A stretch of DNA of 64,000 nt from Leuctra nigra (lineage: Eukaryota > Arthropoda > Insecta > Plecoptera > Leuctridae): contig OW203767.1 of NCBI GenBank assembly GCA_934045905.1, positions 12,155,073 to 12,219,072 of the forward strand, in the 5' to 3' direction. Each line of letters opens with the position of its first letter. The first letter of the stretch is position 1. The notes below the pieces were generated by a model. The model did no database searches. It was given only the letters and a program-made list of their open reading frames with translations, and was not told where the DNA came from. Both the position numbers and the translations under genes were made by a program. This document shows positions 45,501 to 57,100 of the stretch, piece by piece.

Positions 45501-48319
45501 TAAGCTATTTATAAGTGGTTCTGGGATGCACTTATTTTTGTATGGTCAATGGGGGGTCAGTCTGCTCGGGTTGGGGGGATAATCCCCCATCCCCCAACCC
45601 CCAACCCCTTCTTATGTGTCTGGTTAATTCAGTGTATTTTGTTTATTAGGGAACGAATTGAACAAAGTATCACACGCCAAAACAATACACTATTTCACAA
45701 TTTTCGGAATTGGTAAATGGCTTCATTTTCGTTTTAACAAGTATGAAGTTACATTTAAGAAGTTTTCGTCGCATTTACAGCCTGTTGCGTGGATCCTTAC
45801 ATGACAACTCTCAAAATTCCTCTCAAGTGCAAACAAGAAATTGTTAAAATCTTCTTCATATGGATATTTCATCCTGTTAGTTTATTTCTATGTAATGTTA
45901 ACAGTTTCGATCAATATGTTTGGACCTTCTTCAGGACAAAACTAAACTTTAAAAAACCAAATCATATAAAATAATAAAACATTTCACATTTTTCAAATAA
46001 TGTGTTCAATGAAACATTTTGTTATTTGTTATTTTTTTATATTATTTGCACAGTTGATTTTGATTGTGTGAATAAGTACGAGTAGGTATTGGAAACATCA
46101 ACTGGGGGGCCACAAAAATTAGTTCCACGGGCCGCAGGTTGAGTGCCACTGATATAGACAGACGTATTCTTTGAGCTATGAATTGATTAACTGCACATAC
46201 ACCAGATTGTTTGCAAATGAAATTTAAAATTAGCAAAAGCAAAACATCATAATAAATATTTTTAAAATTATGAATCTGAAACATAATATAGATTGCACTT
46301 ATTGAGAAAATGTGAGCCGAAATCTCGGTAGACCACGATCGGGTTAGCCAGGAGCAATATTCGAATGAAGATTCGACATGCTTAGGCTGATGCGATTGAG
46401 AAATTACCTGTTTCTATTTTACGTCAATATCTCCCCCATCCCTTGTTATTACTCGAGCACAGAGAGAGATAGCAGCTAGAGTGAGAGGTCTGACCGGTTT
46501 GTACAGGCAATCGGAAAATTAATAGACAAGAGATGATACTCTAACTTTTCATCACGATCACTTTATGTTTGGCTGAGTGTACCTACACTTGGCCAAACAA
46601 AACTTGAACGTTCAATAAATCTGATAGGCTGATAAATGTAAGATCGCACCATCAGAAGTCAGTCTAAGCGATCTCATTGTCTCACTCTAGTAGGTGACCT
46701 CACATTTCAATGATAATAACAAGCTTTGATTGGTTATGGGACATGACCAGCAGTCATTCAAATTTGATCAAAGTTCAAGTTTTGTTTGGCCGAGTGTACC
46801 TTTCTTTTATATATCTTTCTTTTTCATTAGCTACGTTGAAAAGATCGAAGAAGTATCGACTTACATATTCATGGACCAGATCTACTGCAATCTTATTGCT
46901 ATTGCACTGATCTTATTGTATTTGGCACTGGTATGTATGGAGCAGAAAAACTCTTGCAGATACGCACTGATACAATCAGTGTTATTTTTATACTCAAGAT
47001 ATCGTGTGGTCGTGGAAAGATAATTTCCAATTATTTGGCACAGATTTCAAATAGATTAGTCACCCGATTTAGCGACAGAACAGTCTGTTGACAAATCTAT
47101 AATGCACAGTATACATGAGGTAGTACTTTTTGTCCAAAATTATTCAATCTTTAGATATAAAATGGATACCTATGATAAAAAAGTGTCACTTAAATTTTAA
47201 CAAGTTTAATTAAAGTTCTACCTACCACATGAAAATATTTAGGAGGAATATGGGTAAATATGGGTATGTTCACGTTTTATTCAGTTGCTTTTAAATCAAA
47301 AGACCATAACAAATAATTGTATCTGAATCTTTTCATAGATTGATTCCAAACGTTTCATTTTGTATTGCCTCTAAAATGTGATTTGTCTCTTTGTAGATTC
47401 CTACATGGGACCATAAAGTTGTTGTGTTTTCCTCAATGCTGATTGGATGCTTAGTGCAACAGTTCGTTTTCTTTTCCTTATGTGACAAGATTACAGAAGA
47501 GGTAATATACTAAACTGATTTACACGGTTCAATGTACTGACCAAGACAACAAATTTAAATATACAACCATTTTAGGGGAAAGTAACAATTTGAGTATCCC
47601 AAACTGAAATGATAATAAGTGATAACAAATCTCCCAGAATTTTGTTTAAATCATGTTAAAATTAAATACCAAAGTGTGAGCATGGGCGAAGTGTGACTGT
47701 ACAATTAAAAAATTACTTCGGTTTCTAAGGGGGTACATCATACAAAATTGAAAATGATTTTATAATTGCATATTATTCCTTAAAGTTTTATGTTTAAATG
47801 ATAACAAACAGAAGTATGTCAGTTGAAGATTCGTTCTCAACAAACTATTTAGATGATGACCTGTTTAAGAGGTCAAAAAGTGGAAGAACTTTGTGGAGGG
47901 GTTCGAATTTTACCTGCAGTTACATATTGATTCAAATACTGCATGTAGTGTGTGATTTAAAATCATTTTGTACACATTACAATTAATTAATTTTCTATTA
48001 ATCACAGGACTCGCTGGTTAAGGACGCAATCTTCTGCTCTGATTGGTACGAATCACCCGCGAAATTCAAAAAAGCAATGCGGATTATGATGTCACGAGCT
48101 AATCAGCCAACCGTCATCAGAGTTGCTAGATTCATTCCATTATTATTGGAAACTTTCTATGGTGTAAGTCTTCGCAAAGATAACACAAACATGACTATGT
48201 ACTTATTGAAAAAATATGTATTTGTAATTAATACCTCTTACATTCCTTTTCAGATCACGAAACTACCATTTTCTTACTATATGTCGTTGAAAACTATAAT
48301 AAGTTTGTACAGGACTTAA
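39598..48319 (+). CDS. Odorant receptor (7tm_6), six exons resolved, first exon missing
   Basis: Exons: 39598-40030, 41207-41578, 46831-46930, 47397-47501, 48008-48163, 48254-48319; all junctions have GT/AG and consistent phases (entry phase 1, then 2, 2, 0, 0, 0). About 410 residues are covered. A short upstream exon with the ATG, ending in phase 1, was not found. Exon 1 here starts near SWPKEKEKRCGM and holds the first helices. Exon 2 has GWYPYDETSTPNFEI, the typical second extracellular loop, and a long charged loop. Exon 3 begins SYVEKIEEV after HLR. The C terminus is classic odorant receptor: CDKITEEDSLVKDAIFCSDW then YESPAKFKKAMRIMMSRAN, ETFYGITKLPFSYYMSLKT. It should pair with the co-receptor Orco in sensory neurons. 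A likely AATAAA lies near 48630. Confidence 0.9.
40425..40860 (+). repeat. Dispersed repeat copy 3 (GAGCG family), in receptor intron
   Basis: It begins TTGAGCGAGTGACTTCTTTT, then TTGGCTCTTTTGGCATGGAC and TTTTGCACTCATGTACGGAC, aligning with 1465-2044. It lies in the first resolved odorant receptor intron. Confidence 0.65.
40998..41063 (+). repeat. Dispersed repeat core, copy 2
   Basis: CTGTGCTCGCTCATCAACGC, then GCTACACTGATCGTTTTCTT, matches the segments at 7050 and 44350. Confidence 0.7.
41123..41200 (+). repeat. 39-bp tandem duplication next to a splice acceptor
   Basis: TTTAGCATTCAAATTGTCTG + GAACTCTT[A/C]TATCATTTG is present twice head to tail and ends 6 bp before the acceptor of the second resolved odorant receptor exon (exon from 41207). 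It is open in the exon frame. Confidence 0.9.
44135..44250 (+). repeat. tRNA-derived SINE (family 1), best-preserved copy
   Basis: The tRNA-like body runs 44149-44219: acceptor GACCGGG pairs with CCCGGTT, the D arm is TAGCTCAATTGGTAGAGCT, and the T stem CCGGG/CCCGG surrounds the loop CTCGAGC. The anticodon loop CCGGCAA lacks U33, and the anticodon stem has a mismatch. The tail GGATATTTTAACAACGCAC is shared with three other copies in this window. It is a SINE head, not a functional tRNA. Confidence 0.8.
44350..44415 (+). repeat. Dispersed repeat core, copy 3
   Basis: GGTGCTCGATCATCAACGCG, TTACGCTGGGCGTTTTCCTA matches the segments at 7050 and 40998. It sits between two SINE-like units. Confidence 0.7.
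44455..44545 (-). repeat. tRNA-derived SINE-like segment (family 2)
   Basis: On the minus strand it has the A-box-like TTGGCTCAGGCAGTAACGC and the B-box-like ACTTCGATTCCCGC. It is related to the segment at 28495-28575, including the ACTGAGGT motif downstream. Confidence 0.6.
45175..46151. mobile_element. Non-autonomous hAT element with perfect 8-bp duplication
   Basis: The left end CAGTGGTACTCAACCTTTTT and the reverse-read right end CAGTGGCACTCAACCTGCGG are hAT termini, with GCGGCCCGC and GGGCCGCAGG subterminal motifs. ATATAGAC flanks both sides exactly (45167-45174 and 46152-46159). The 977-bp body encodes no transposase. It is nested in the right arm of the 4.2-kb inverted-repeat element, so it is the younger insertion. 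Confidence 0.93.
46586..46796. mobile_element. 211-bp MITE with TA duplication
   Basis: The ends CACTTGGCCAAACAAAACTT and AAGTTTTGTTTGGCCGAGTG are inverted repeats with one mismatch and are flanked by TA. The outer bases (CACT..GGCCAAACA) resemble those of the adjacent 4.2-kb element, so both may use the same transposase. Its right end lies 34 bp before the third resolved odorant receptor exon. Confidence 0.85.
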
Positions 48320-49343
48320 TGTATCATCATACTTTTTCTTTAATAACGTATCATTAAATCATTCTCATTAATTCATTAATTCTGAACTAAACTGTAATAT
48401 GCCAAATATCTATACATTCTTTGCCAAGTATAATCAACTGTTATTACTTAATCGATAATCCAGGATGAAGGATAAAGAAATGTGCTAATTGGTAAAGAAT
48501 AATAAGAGTTTTCACACAACCATAGAATTCAATTGTCATCTTGGCTTTTCAGTGCAACACTGTTCACTTCAATCTCTTTTTATTAGAGAAAATTACATTG
48601 TATTGCACAGACTTAGATTAAATATCTACAATAAAATATTAAATGTATTATAAAAAAAATTATACAAACAAATACATAAATAAATAAATTAATACATAAA
48701 TAAATAAATAAATAAATACATTAATTAAATAATGATAATTAAATAATAATAATTATTTAATAAATAAAAAATGTGAATTCCTCGTTATTCAAACTAAGAG
48801 ATCCCAAAATTATCTACCTTGTGTCCTATGTACCTATTAATAAATTATTTTAAGAGATATGAATTTGAAATTTTTGACACATGAATGAAATCCGTTTCAA
48901 AGTTTTACGTATACGAATACATATGAGTACTTAATAAAATAAAAGAGTTGAAAGTGTCGAAAGGTGTGTTCTTATAATTTTTGTTAACAAGAACTTTCAA
49001 GCTCTATCAAAGTATTTTTTAGAGTAGGTATTAGGTTAGTCTGTCTGTAACTCGCCCCATGGCCAACGAGCAGAGAATTAACTGAAGAGATGTAAAACAG
49101 TTTTGTGAATGAGACAAAAATATTTCCCTTATTAGTATTACTATCTGAACGTGAAAAATATTAATTTGTACGAATCATCACAATCTTAAGAGTTTTAGAA
49201 AGTAGGATCGTTTGATTTTTTGAACTTTTCCCGTTTCATGAACACTGAGTGACACAGGGACATAAGTGTATTCACGATGTATACACTACTTATGTCCCCT
49301 TAATACTGAATACATGCGTGGCATGACCGTCGTCGCGACGTCC
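48320..49343. other. Intergenic with AAAT simple sequence
   Basis: The odorant receptor and the next Osiris gene converge here. It contains a probable AATAAA at about 48630 for the receptor and an AAAT-rich simple repeat at 48655-48770. No other gene was seen. Confidence 0.5.
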
Positions 49344-50666
49344 TCACGGCGTCACCGCATACGAGTTGTACGCCATGTCATGAGCGTCGACGTCGTTGTT
49401 GGGCAGACTCCTGTGCGACCACCCTCCGCCTCCATGGTCGCCGCCCTGCGCGTAGACGACGTGCTCGCCTCCGCCGCCGCCGTCGCCCTTGCTGAACAAC
49501 TTCTTGAGGCCGACGACGGCGGACAGGACGAGGGCGACCTTGGCGACGAGGAGCGCCTTGCCGGCGATGAGGGCGATCTTCCCCATCATCAGCTGTGCGA
49601 CCATCCCCGCCATTCCCAAGCCGACGAGCACCATTGCGCCGTATTTGTACTTCTTGCCACGACCTGGAGTCATACTTACTCGTCAGAACATATTTATAAG
49701 AACATAAACAGAATTTACAAACAAAGAGATTTGAGATGACTTTACCCTCTCAATACATTTATTTTTGGTCATTCGACGGAAAAAAAATACAGCAGGAATA
49801 ATATATTTATTTTTTATCACAATATAGGTAATTTTCCAAACTATTTAAACGAAACAAAAAAGTACCTACATTGAACCAAGTAACTAATTGATCTTCGTCT
49901 TTTAAATATATGGGGGTCTTAGATTAAGTGTACCTAATGTATTGTATGTAGAATATAGATTAACATATCGAACCAATGCTGTACATTACTTTTCCCCAAG
50001 GCTTGTACTTGAAAATTAAAATGGGGAAACATAATCATTACGTAGGTACCTAGATGTTATTTTTTAAAAATCATTAATCAGATCATTACATTTCATGTAA
50101 GATTGAAGACAAAATGAAGTATCGTATAATTTGATATAAAGCGTGTGAGCAGTTAACATAAAAAGTCTGAAAATTGGATCTTAGAGACTTGATATAAGAA
50201 ATGTAACAAGAGACGGCCGAGTATGTGAAAGTCAGATTCACTTACCCTCCGCCGTGTTCATCGGCAACGTCAACTGCAGCGACCTCTTACTGAAGAACTC
50301 CTCCATCTTCTCCTCCAGCATCTGGTCCAGCAAGCCACTCTGCTCATCCAGACTCCTGGGCAGACTCGCCTCGAGTTCTTCCTCGGTCACCGCCTCCTTG
50401 ACGTCGTCCTCAGCGTCGGCATCCCGCGTGAAGGTCAAGTACTCCGTGAGCGGGAGAGAATTCTCGTGAGTGAGCGCTCGATCCAGAAACTTGACTGCTT
50501 TCATCTTCAGACAGACCAGCATGGAGGGTTTCTGACTGCACTCCAGTACAAGGCGATATGACTGACGCCATGATGACTCCTCGGTGATGTTGTCGTCGTT
50601 GGGAGTTTGGGAGGCGGTGACGAGCGCGAATATTATTGGGAGGAAGAGGGTCTTCAGGAGCAACAT
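49344..50666 (-). CDS. Osiris family protein (DUF1676), two coding exons
   Basis: Exon 1 is 50246-50666 and exon 2 is 49344-49663 (minus strand), giving 246 residues. The ATG at 50666 directly follows a splice acceptor (TTTCAG-ATC-ATG), so a non-coding first exon is expected upstream. A signal peptide (MLLLKTLFLPIIFALVTAS) precedes the two-cysteine region ECSQKPSMLVCLKMKAVKFL. The phase-1 intron (donor GAGG|GTAAGT; acceptor CTCCAG|GTCG) leads into GRGKKYKYG and the hydrophobic DUF1676 stretch MGKIALIAGKALLVAKVALV. A Gly/His-rich tail ends with DAHDMAYNSYAVTP. Its role is inferred from the family: secretory-pathway/cuticle function. Exon 2 is much richer in GC than its flanks. Confidence 0.92.
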
Positions 50667-50879
50667 GATCTGAAACCAAGACAAATTAGAACTATAAATA
50701 ATTATTTTATTACTAGACAATACTCACTACTCACTCATTTGACGTTTTCGCTTTCAATAAACTGAATAATACAAAAATTGAACAGTATCCAATAATTATA
50801 TCAACTAATTATGTATATATCGTATTCCATTCCTACATGATAAAACTAATAATAGTATATAAAATAATATAAACAGTGC

Positions 50880-51200
50880 GCTCTGACAGCTGTTGTTATT
50901 ATAGGGGGGACAGGGAGTTTACTTGCGTCTCAATGTTGCTATTTTACGGTGTGTTTATTAGCCGGTTAGCTGCTATCTGTGTTGTGATTGAGCTGGCGGT
51001 TTTGGTTGTTTACATCAGCTGTTTTTATCTGGGGTTTTGGCGCTCTAGGGGGTTTACAAGTCAGTGTGCACCTGATGAAGAAGATAGAAACATCTTCGAA
51101 ATATTGTGAGTTATTTATAATTTTTATTTTTGTGACGATACCGGAGTCTGTCCAAAAGATTGTTGTGTTATTAATTGATTCGGTACCCGGTGTATTATCT
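50880..51200 (+). repeat. Insert with a hammerhead-like motif, in Osiris 5'-UTR intron
   Basis: CTGATGA (51072-51078), a 6-bp stem GAAGAT/ATCTTC (51080-51097) and GAAA (51098-51101) occur in the order of a hammerhead ribozyme core. Such sequences occur in Penelope-like elements of arthropods. Helices I and III could not be closed with confidence, so this is only a candidate. The surrounding stretch is less AT-rich than the intron. Confidence 0.4.
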
Positions 51201-51480
51201 TCTTGAACTCTTTTATTATATCCGTAAAAGTGGAATGTTACACAATTAAAAGGGGTAAAAGTATGAAGTTATTATGAAGTATGGTATCTTCCAAAATTTA
51301 TAACATGATTATAAATAATTAAATTTACTTTTTCACCCAATAATTCACTAAACGTGATTTAAAATAAATTTACGCAATATAAAACGCAGCTGGGTAAGTA
51401 TAACTCTACGATAAAACACACTAACACTCGTATAATGTTTATTTAGAATGTTTTTTCGAACACCACTATTGTCAACTCAC

Positions 51481-51511
51481 AGTGTTCTTCTCTTCGATGC
51501 ACCAGAGAATG
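51481..51511 (-). other. Probable non-coding first exon of the 49.3-50.7 kb Osiris gene
   Basis: On the minus strand the sequence following an expected start site (GCAGATCATTCTCTGG) ends at a consensus donor, ACACT|GTGAGT. Splicing this to the acceptor at 50669/50670, immediately before the ATG, gives a short 5' UTR. It removes an 811-bp intron. Confidence 0.5.
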
Positions 51512-51538
51512 ATCTGCGTTGCCCTCTTGCCCTCATCT

Positions 51539-51546
51539 CTTATATA
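51539..51546 (-). promoter_or_regulatory. TATA box of the Osiris gene
   Basis: On the minus strand TATATAAG lies about 30 bp upstream of a plausible start site (about 51510) and about 60 bp upstream of the donor ACACT|GTGAGT. Confidence 0.5.
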
Positions 51547-54191
51547 CAATTACTCGACACAAACGGTAAGGCTTAGAAATATACAGAGCATGGCAAGGTT
51601 TAATAATAAAAGAGCCGTAATTTACAGACGCCATAACGACTGTGTCCTTTGATCAATTAATTTTATTCTTACAGGGCGTTTATTCATTTCACACTTCTGT
51701 ATCTTTTAAGTCGTGAGAAATGTAATATATTATTAGACAACTTGTTAACAAGGACGAAACGAGTTTTTCAATTGTGACGAAGCGGCGAAAATTTGGAATT
51801 ATTGCGTGTCTCGTAGCTTTGTTACGCACGAAAATTTGAATATCTCATAATTTTAGTTTTACTTGGTGAATAAAGTTTCTGAATAGCTGCTGATGGTTAT
51901 TTGAACTAAATTTATAAAATTAATTAAAGACACTATGCTGTTCAATTTCATAAATACAAGACTTGCAGTATCATCAATGCTGTTTCATTCAATTTCAAGA
52001 AAGAAAAAAAAACGGTTTCACTCCCCTATAAAATAATGTCGGTTACACAGTGTCAACGGTATTACTCAAAATTGCATTCGTTAATCTGGGGTTTGGCTCT
52101 TCTATTTATCTAGAGAAACATGTAATGTAATGCATACTTACCATTTAACATTAGATCATAATCATAATCAAGTCCATACATTAACTCAAAATTAGTAAGA
52201 AAAGTACAAGTTTTATTATACTCTTAAATGTGTTACTTTCGTTTATTGTAGGAAATAAAGTTACCGTAATATTTATTTCGTTTACAAATTTTTAATTATT
52301 AATTTCAGAATCAATGGATGAAAAAAATAGGGAATTGACTCGTGTAAATTTGATGTCAGTAAAATATTTGTTTTATGACGTTTGAGATGTTTCTGAACAC
52401 AAATGTGGTATTATTTTTGTTGTTGGATGAATAGCTTTTAATTATTTAATGTACAAAGTTAGAGAGATTTCTTTTAAAACAAGAAACTTGACAATGACAT
52501 CACACACTTAGAAATTACACAATTCTTTACCGCCAAAATGTCCCATGACATATTAATTTGATTTTAATTAATGGAAATTTTAAATTTTTTGGTGATGAGT
52601 ATTAGTCATAATTATTTTTGTTGATACAAATTTGGAAGTTACAAATTTGGAATAAAATTTCATGAGTCATCCTATGCAATATTCTATGCCTAAATATACA
52701 CCAGCACATACACAAATACAATCTTGCAGGGAAATCTTACAAATCTTCCTTAATTTGATTTAAACAAATAATATCCTATTTTCATGTCCTATTCGCGCAT
52801 TGAAATCACTTTTACTCTCAATCCTAACACAATCCGTTTCAGTCCCGACGACATTCCATGAATATATCAAAATAATCTCATATTATTACAAACATTCCAA
52901 GGTAATTATTAATGTAATGAACGTGTATCTTGAATTTGGTAGCCTTGTTGATATAGTGGTTAAACATGACAATCAGATTAATGAGAACTGAACGGGACTT
53001 CACTTTACTCTCATTCCTTTGCCTGTTGCGCTTTTGTCATGAAATCTGCCACATGTTCCTAAAGACTAAACATCATACCACACAGTGTGATTCTATTCTT
53101 ACTATAATTAAAATGAATGTTAACCTGTGCACTAGATTGGAACTTTAAAGACATGGTAAATATACATAAGACAGAATAGTAAATCTTTCATTACGAACAA
53201 CTAATCAGCGAATATAGTTTACGCTTTGTGATTGTGTGCTGAACAAAACCTTCTTCTGTAATGACTCATGTACTTTATAATATCTTCTAATTGTGTTTAT
53301 AGACGACTCGACAGCTAGGTCATTACGGTTCTGTGGATGTTTGGGAGATGAAGAAGTTTTGGAAGGATTTAGGTGGTATTTGGATTGTATAATTTTACTA
53401 TTTTACAAAATGATTGATGACAAACATGAAAATACTTTTATTTTGAAGTAAGTCTCTACGAAAGGTTGAATTATTTTGTTGTATTATCAAGATTTGTGTT
53501 TGCAAGATACAACAACGCAACAATATTTGCATTATAAATAACAAGATGAAATCGCTGATATGAGATTCACTTTGTACTGTCTGGCATTAGCTTTTATATC
53601 CATAACAGACTGTTTAAAGTCATTGATATCTTGTTACCTACTTAGTTGTACTTAGGAGATATCATGTGGACATGGAGATAATTAGGGGTATTTTCTCAAT
53701 TAATTTAAACGCTGATTAAATATTATTTAATTGATAAATAAATCACCTTAATTACATGTTGAAAATCACATATTTTGTCATTGACATAAATAAATTAAAC
53801 ATTCGCACATCATTCTAATAAATTAAGACTCCAAACAAACAAATAATTATATAAATAAATAATAAATTAACAAGAATTAATGTCTATGCTGTCATCATGA
53901 AAGGCTGATGAATAGAAATGAAATTCATGACAAAATTGCAGACTTCTGGGTCTTAATTTTGTCATGAATTACGTCTCAATATTAACAAACTATTTCAACT
54001 AGGGCCTGGTGAAAAATAGCCATAGTGATTAGTAAAAAAGTTTTGTAAGGAAATTCAATATAAATAATAATGAATGCCGCCCACAACCACGAAGTATGAC
54101 TTTAGGCTGTGAACAAACAAATGCTCCATGTGAAATAGTCGTCTCTCAACATCATTTCACATTAAGCACTTGTCATTCTCGACGAACTCCA
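51547..54191. other. Intergenic, nothing recognised
   Basis: 2.6 kb of AT-rich sequence between two minus-strand Osiris genes. No repeat family or gene was recognised. A short acceptor-preceded open frame near 53303 was considered and not accepted. Confidence 0.45.
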
Positions 54192-57100
54192 TCATAACTT
54201 AAAAGTCTTCGGATTATCCACCAACACCCTCGGTACCTCGGGTACATTCACGTTGTTGTCATAATGCGCTTCCATGTTCTCATCAAATGGTACATTCCTC
54301 TCTTCCTCATAAGGTACATGCCTATCCTGAAAGTACATATAATTCCTATCATTCACATACTGATCATTCCTATTCCTGACATATGGATTCCTGTCCATAT
54401 ACTCGTCCTTAGTATCTATATACTTATCAGTACTATCCGAGTACTGATCATCATGATGGTAATGATCATCTTGATTGTAGTACTGATCATCACCATCCTT
54501 ATTATATTGGTCTTCCTGATTGGAGTATTGATCATCCTTGTTGTACAGATCATTCTGATCATTGATGTACTGATCGTCCTTATCTACGACATAATGATGA
54601 TCAGTGCCGTGATCGTGCTCCGGGACAACTACTGGGACATCCTTCTGTCTCTTGCCGATGACGATGGTCGACCCTCCCGGCACGGACCGGTGACCTCCGC
54701 CGCCCTTGAACACCGACCCCATGATGGCGACGACCAGCGAGATGATGCTCACGAACCACGCCTTCCCCGAGAAGATGACGAGCAAGACGAAGACGAGGAA
54801 TACCTTCATCTTCATCGCCAGTAGCAACGGTAACAAATTATTCTTCTCTTCGGGTTTGTGCTCCATTTCGGGTTTGTGCTCCATTTCGGGTTTGTGCTCA
54901 TGCTCCTCCATCGGCTTCTTCTTCTTCTTCTTCTTCTTATGCTTCTTCTTGTGCTTCTTCTTGTGCTTCTTCTTGTGTTTCTTCTTGTGCTTCTTGTGCT
55001 TCTTATGATGTTTCTTCTTCCAATGGCTTTGGTCGTGTTCGTCGTGATCATCTTCATGCTCGCTCATCTCTTTATCATCTTCTTCTTTTTCATCTTCTTT
55101 TTCGTCTTCTTTTTCTTCTTCTACGTGTGTGTGTTTCTTCTTGTGCTTCTTCTTGTGCTTCTTCTTATGCTTCTTATGATGCTTCTTATGATGCTTCTTA
55201 TGATGCTTCTTCTTCTTATGGCCGTGTTCTTCTTCTTGGTGCTCGCTCATTTCCTTGTCTCCCTTCTTCTTGTCCCCCTTCTTCTTATCCCCGCCGTGAC
55301 CGCCCCCATGGTCGCCGCCGCCGCCCCCCTGACCTTGACCCTGGCTCTGACTCTCACTCTGGGACTGAGAAGTTGCGACCACAATGACAGGCTTGTGTTT
55401 GTGACCTGAAAATTATACACATTTGTAAATCATTAATTAAATCACAGATTTTTTTTTTTTTTAAGAAATACACATAAATAATACACTGTAGTACAGTCAC
55501 TAGGCCACGAAACACCTAAGAGGTGTTTGTCCGTGGGTTTATACACAAAAAGATAAATTGGTAAATAATAACATTAACATAATATAACAAATAAAATACA
55601 CAATCGAAAGATACAAATCTAAATCATAATATTGATACTAATAATAAAAACAAATCATTATTAAATGATATTAAATCATTCTTATTCTAATATTAGAATC
55701 ATTATTAAAACTAAATAATTACTTACCCTTCAGAGTTCCAACTGGTTCATTCTCGTAATCGCCTTGAACATCATATCCTCCTCCAACATATCCACCTTCT
55801 CCTTGTCCATATTCCTCTCCACTATATCCATTCTCATACTCCCCAGTTCCCACTTCATTTCCCTCCTCCTCTTCATACGGTTCTTCTCCATCATCTTCGT
55901 AACCTCCTTCTTCATTACCTTCATCCCCTTCTCCATGGTCATCAACTTCATCATCTTCTTCATCATCATCTTCTTCACCTTCTCCATCCTCTTCATTTCC
56001 TGTTTCATCTCCTTCATCGTCCTCCTCGTCCTCATAATCACCTTCTCTATAACCTTCCACTTCTTTTTCATATTCTTCCTCATCATCGTCTTCATCATCG
56101 TCATCATCATCATCATCATCCTCATCATCGTCATCATACTCTGGATAGTTGTCTTTGTACCTATACGGACGTCGGGCTTTCACATGACCATAATAGTCAT
56201 CGTAATCGTCATCATCATCGTCATCATCATCAGGCGGAATAAGAACTTGCAACAAACCATCTAAAGTCAACGGGTTCAACGGGTCCTGCCTCTTCTGAGC
56301 TTCAGTTAAGTTCCCTCCAACATCTTTCAAATCTCTACTTTCGTCTAGCAACTTCATCCCTTTCATATTCTTCTGCATCATTGTATTGAAAACTAAGTTT
56401 GCTCTCGTGGCTATGCATTTCATCATTCCTTTATACCAATAGTTACGGACACAGTAGAATATCTCATAGATTGTAGCAAATAGTGTTTCTCCAACACCTC
56501 TTAAGGTCCCGATTAGATTGTCATTGGGAGGAGAAACAGGGAACTGGATGTGTTTACTGGAAGTGTTCCCGAAGGATGAATTTGGAACTGGAAGTGGTTT
56601 AAACGGCGTTATCCTAGGGCCGCTCCCGTGGTACCTGTTGACACCGCCGTTGATCCGGTGGAGAAATTTGTCCCTACCAATGTCACTAGTGCTAAAATCC
56701 TTACTATAAAACTGCTGAAAGTTTCCAGCACTAGCAATATGCCTCGTATTGTTGCCCAAAAGATGGTTGAATATTTTGTCACCTCCAACAGTGTTTTTAG
56801 TGACATCATTTGCGGCATTTGGCTCGCCATGCTTGCTGGCATATTTGGCATGATACTGGCCATCATTTGAGACATTACGCCACCCGAGCTTGCTTGTTTG
56901 ATAGCCCCCATATTGGCTTGCATATTTGGCATCATCGGATTTACCATATTTGGCATCATTTGATTGCCCATATTTGCTTGCATATTTGACATCATTTGAT
57001 TGCCCGCTTGCATATTTGGCATCATTTGATTGCCCGCTTGCATATTTGGCATCATTTGATTGCCCGCTTGCATATTTGGCATCATTTGATTGCCCATATT

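Larger units (their letters stand above)
42366..46579. mobile_element. 4.2-kb inverted-repeat DNA transposon in receptor intron
   Basis: The left arm (about 42366-43170) and the right arm (about 44760-46579, minus a hAT insertion) are diverged inverted copies of roughly 0.8 kb. Shared landmarks include CCGATTGCCTGTACAAACCG, CTAACCCGATCGTGGTCTAC, GATGTTGCCATGGCAACAAT and their reverse complements. The ends read TA-CACTCAACCAAACAT and ATGTTTGGCTGAGTG-TA, suggesting a TA target duplication as in Tc1/mariner-like elements. The 1.6-kb centre holds SINE pieces and no transposase. Confidence 0.82.

Noticed and set aside
53303..53445. Possible small exon after a TTTATAG acceptor
   Set aside because: No partner exon, no family similarity, and no conserved motif; chance acceptor plausible.
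54264..55409. Long plus-strand open frames opposite the giant Osiris exon 2
   Set aside because: Low-complexity Leu/Phe-rich translations are the complement of Lys/His/Glu codon repeats. They have no start context or family features.
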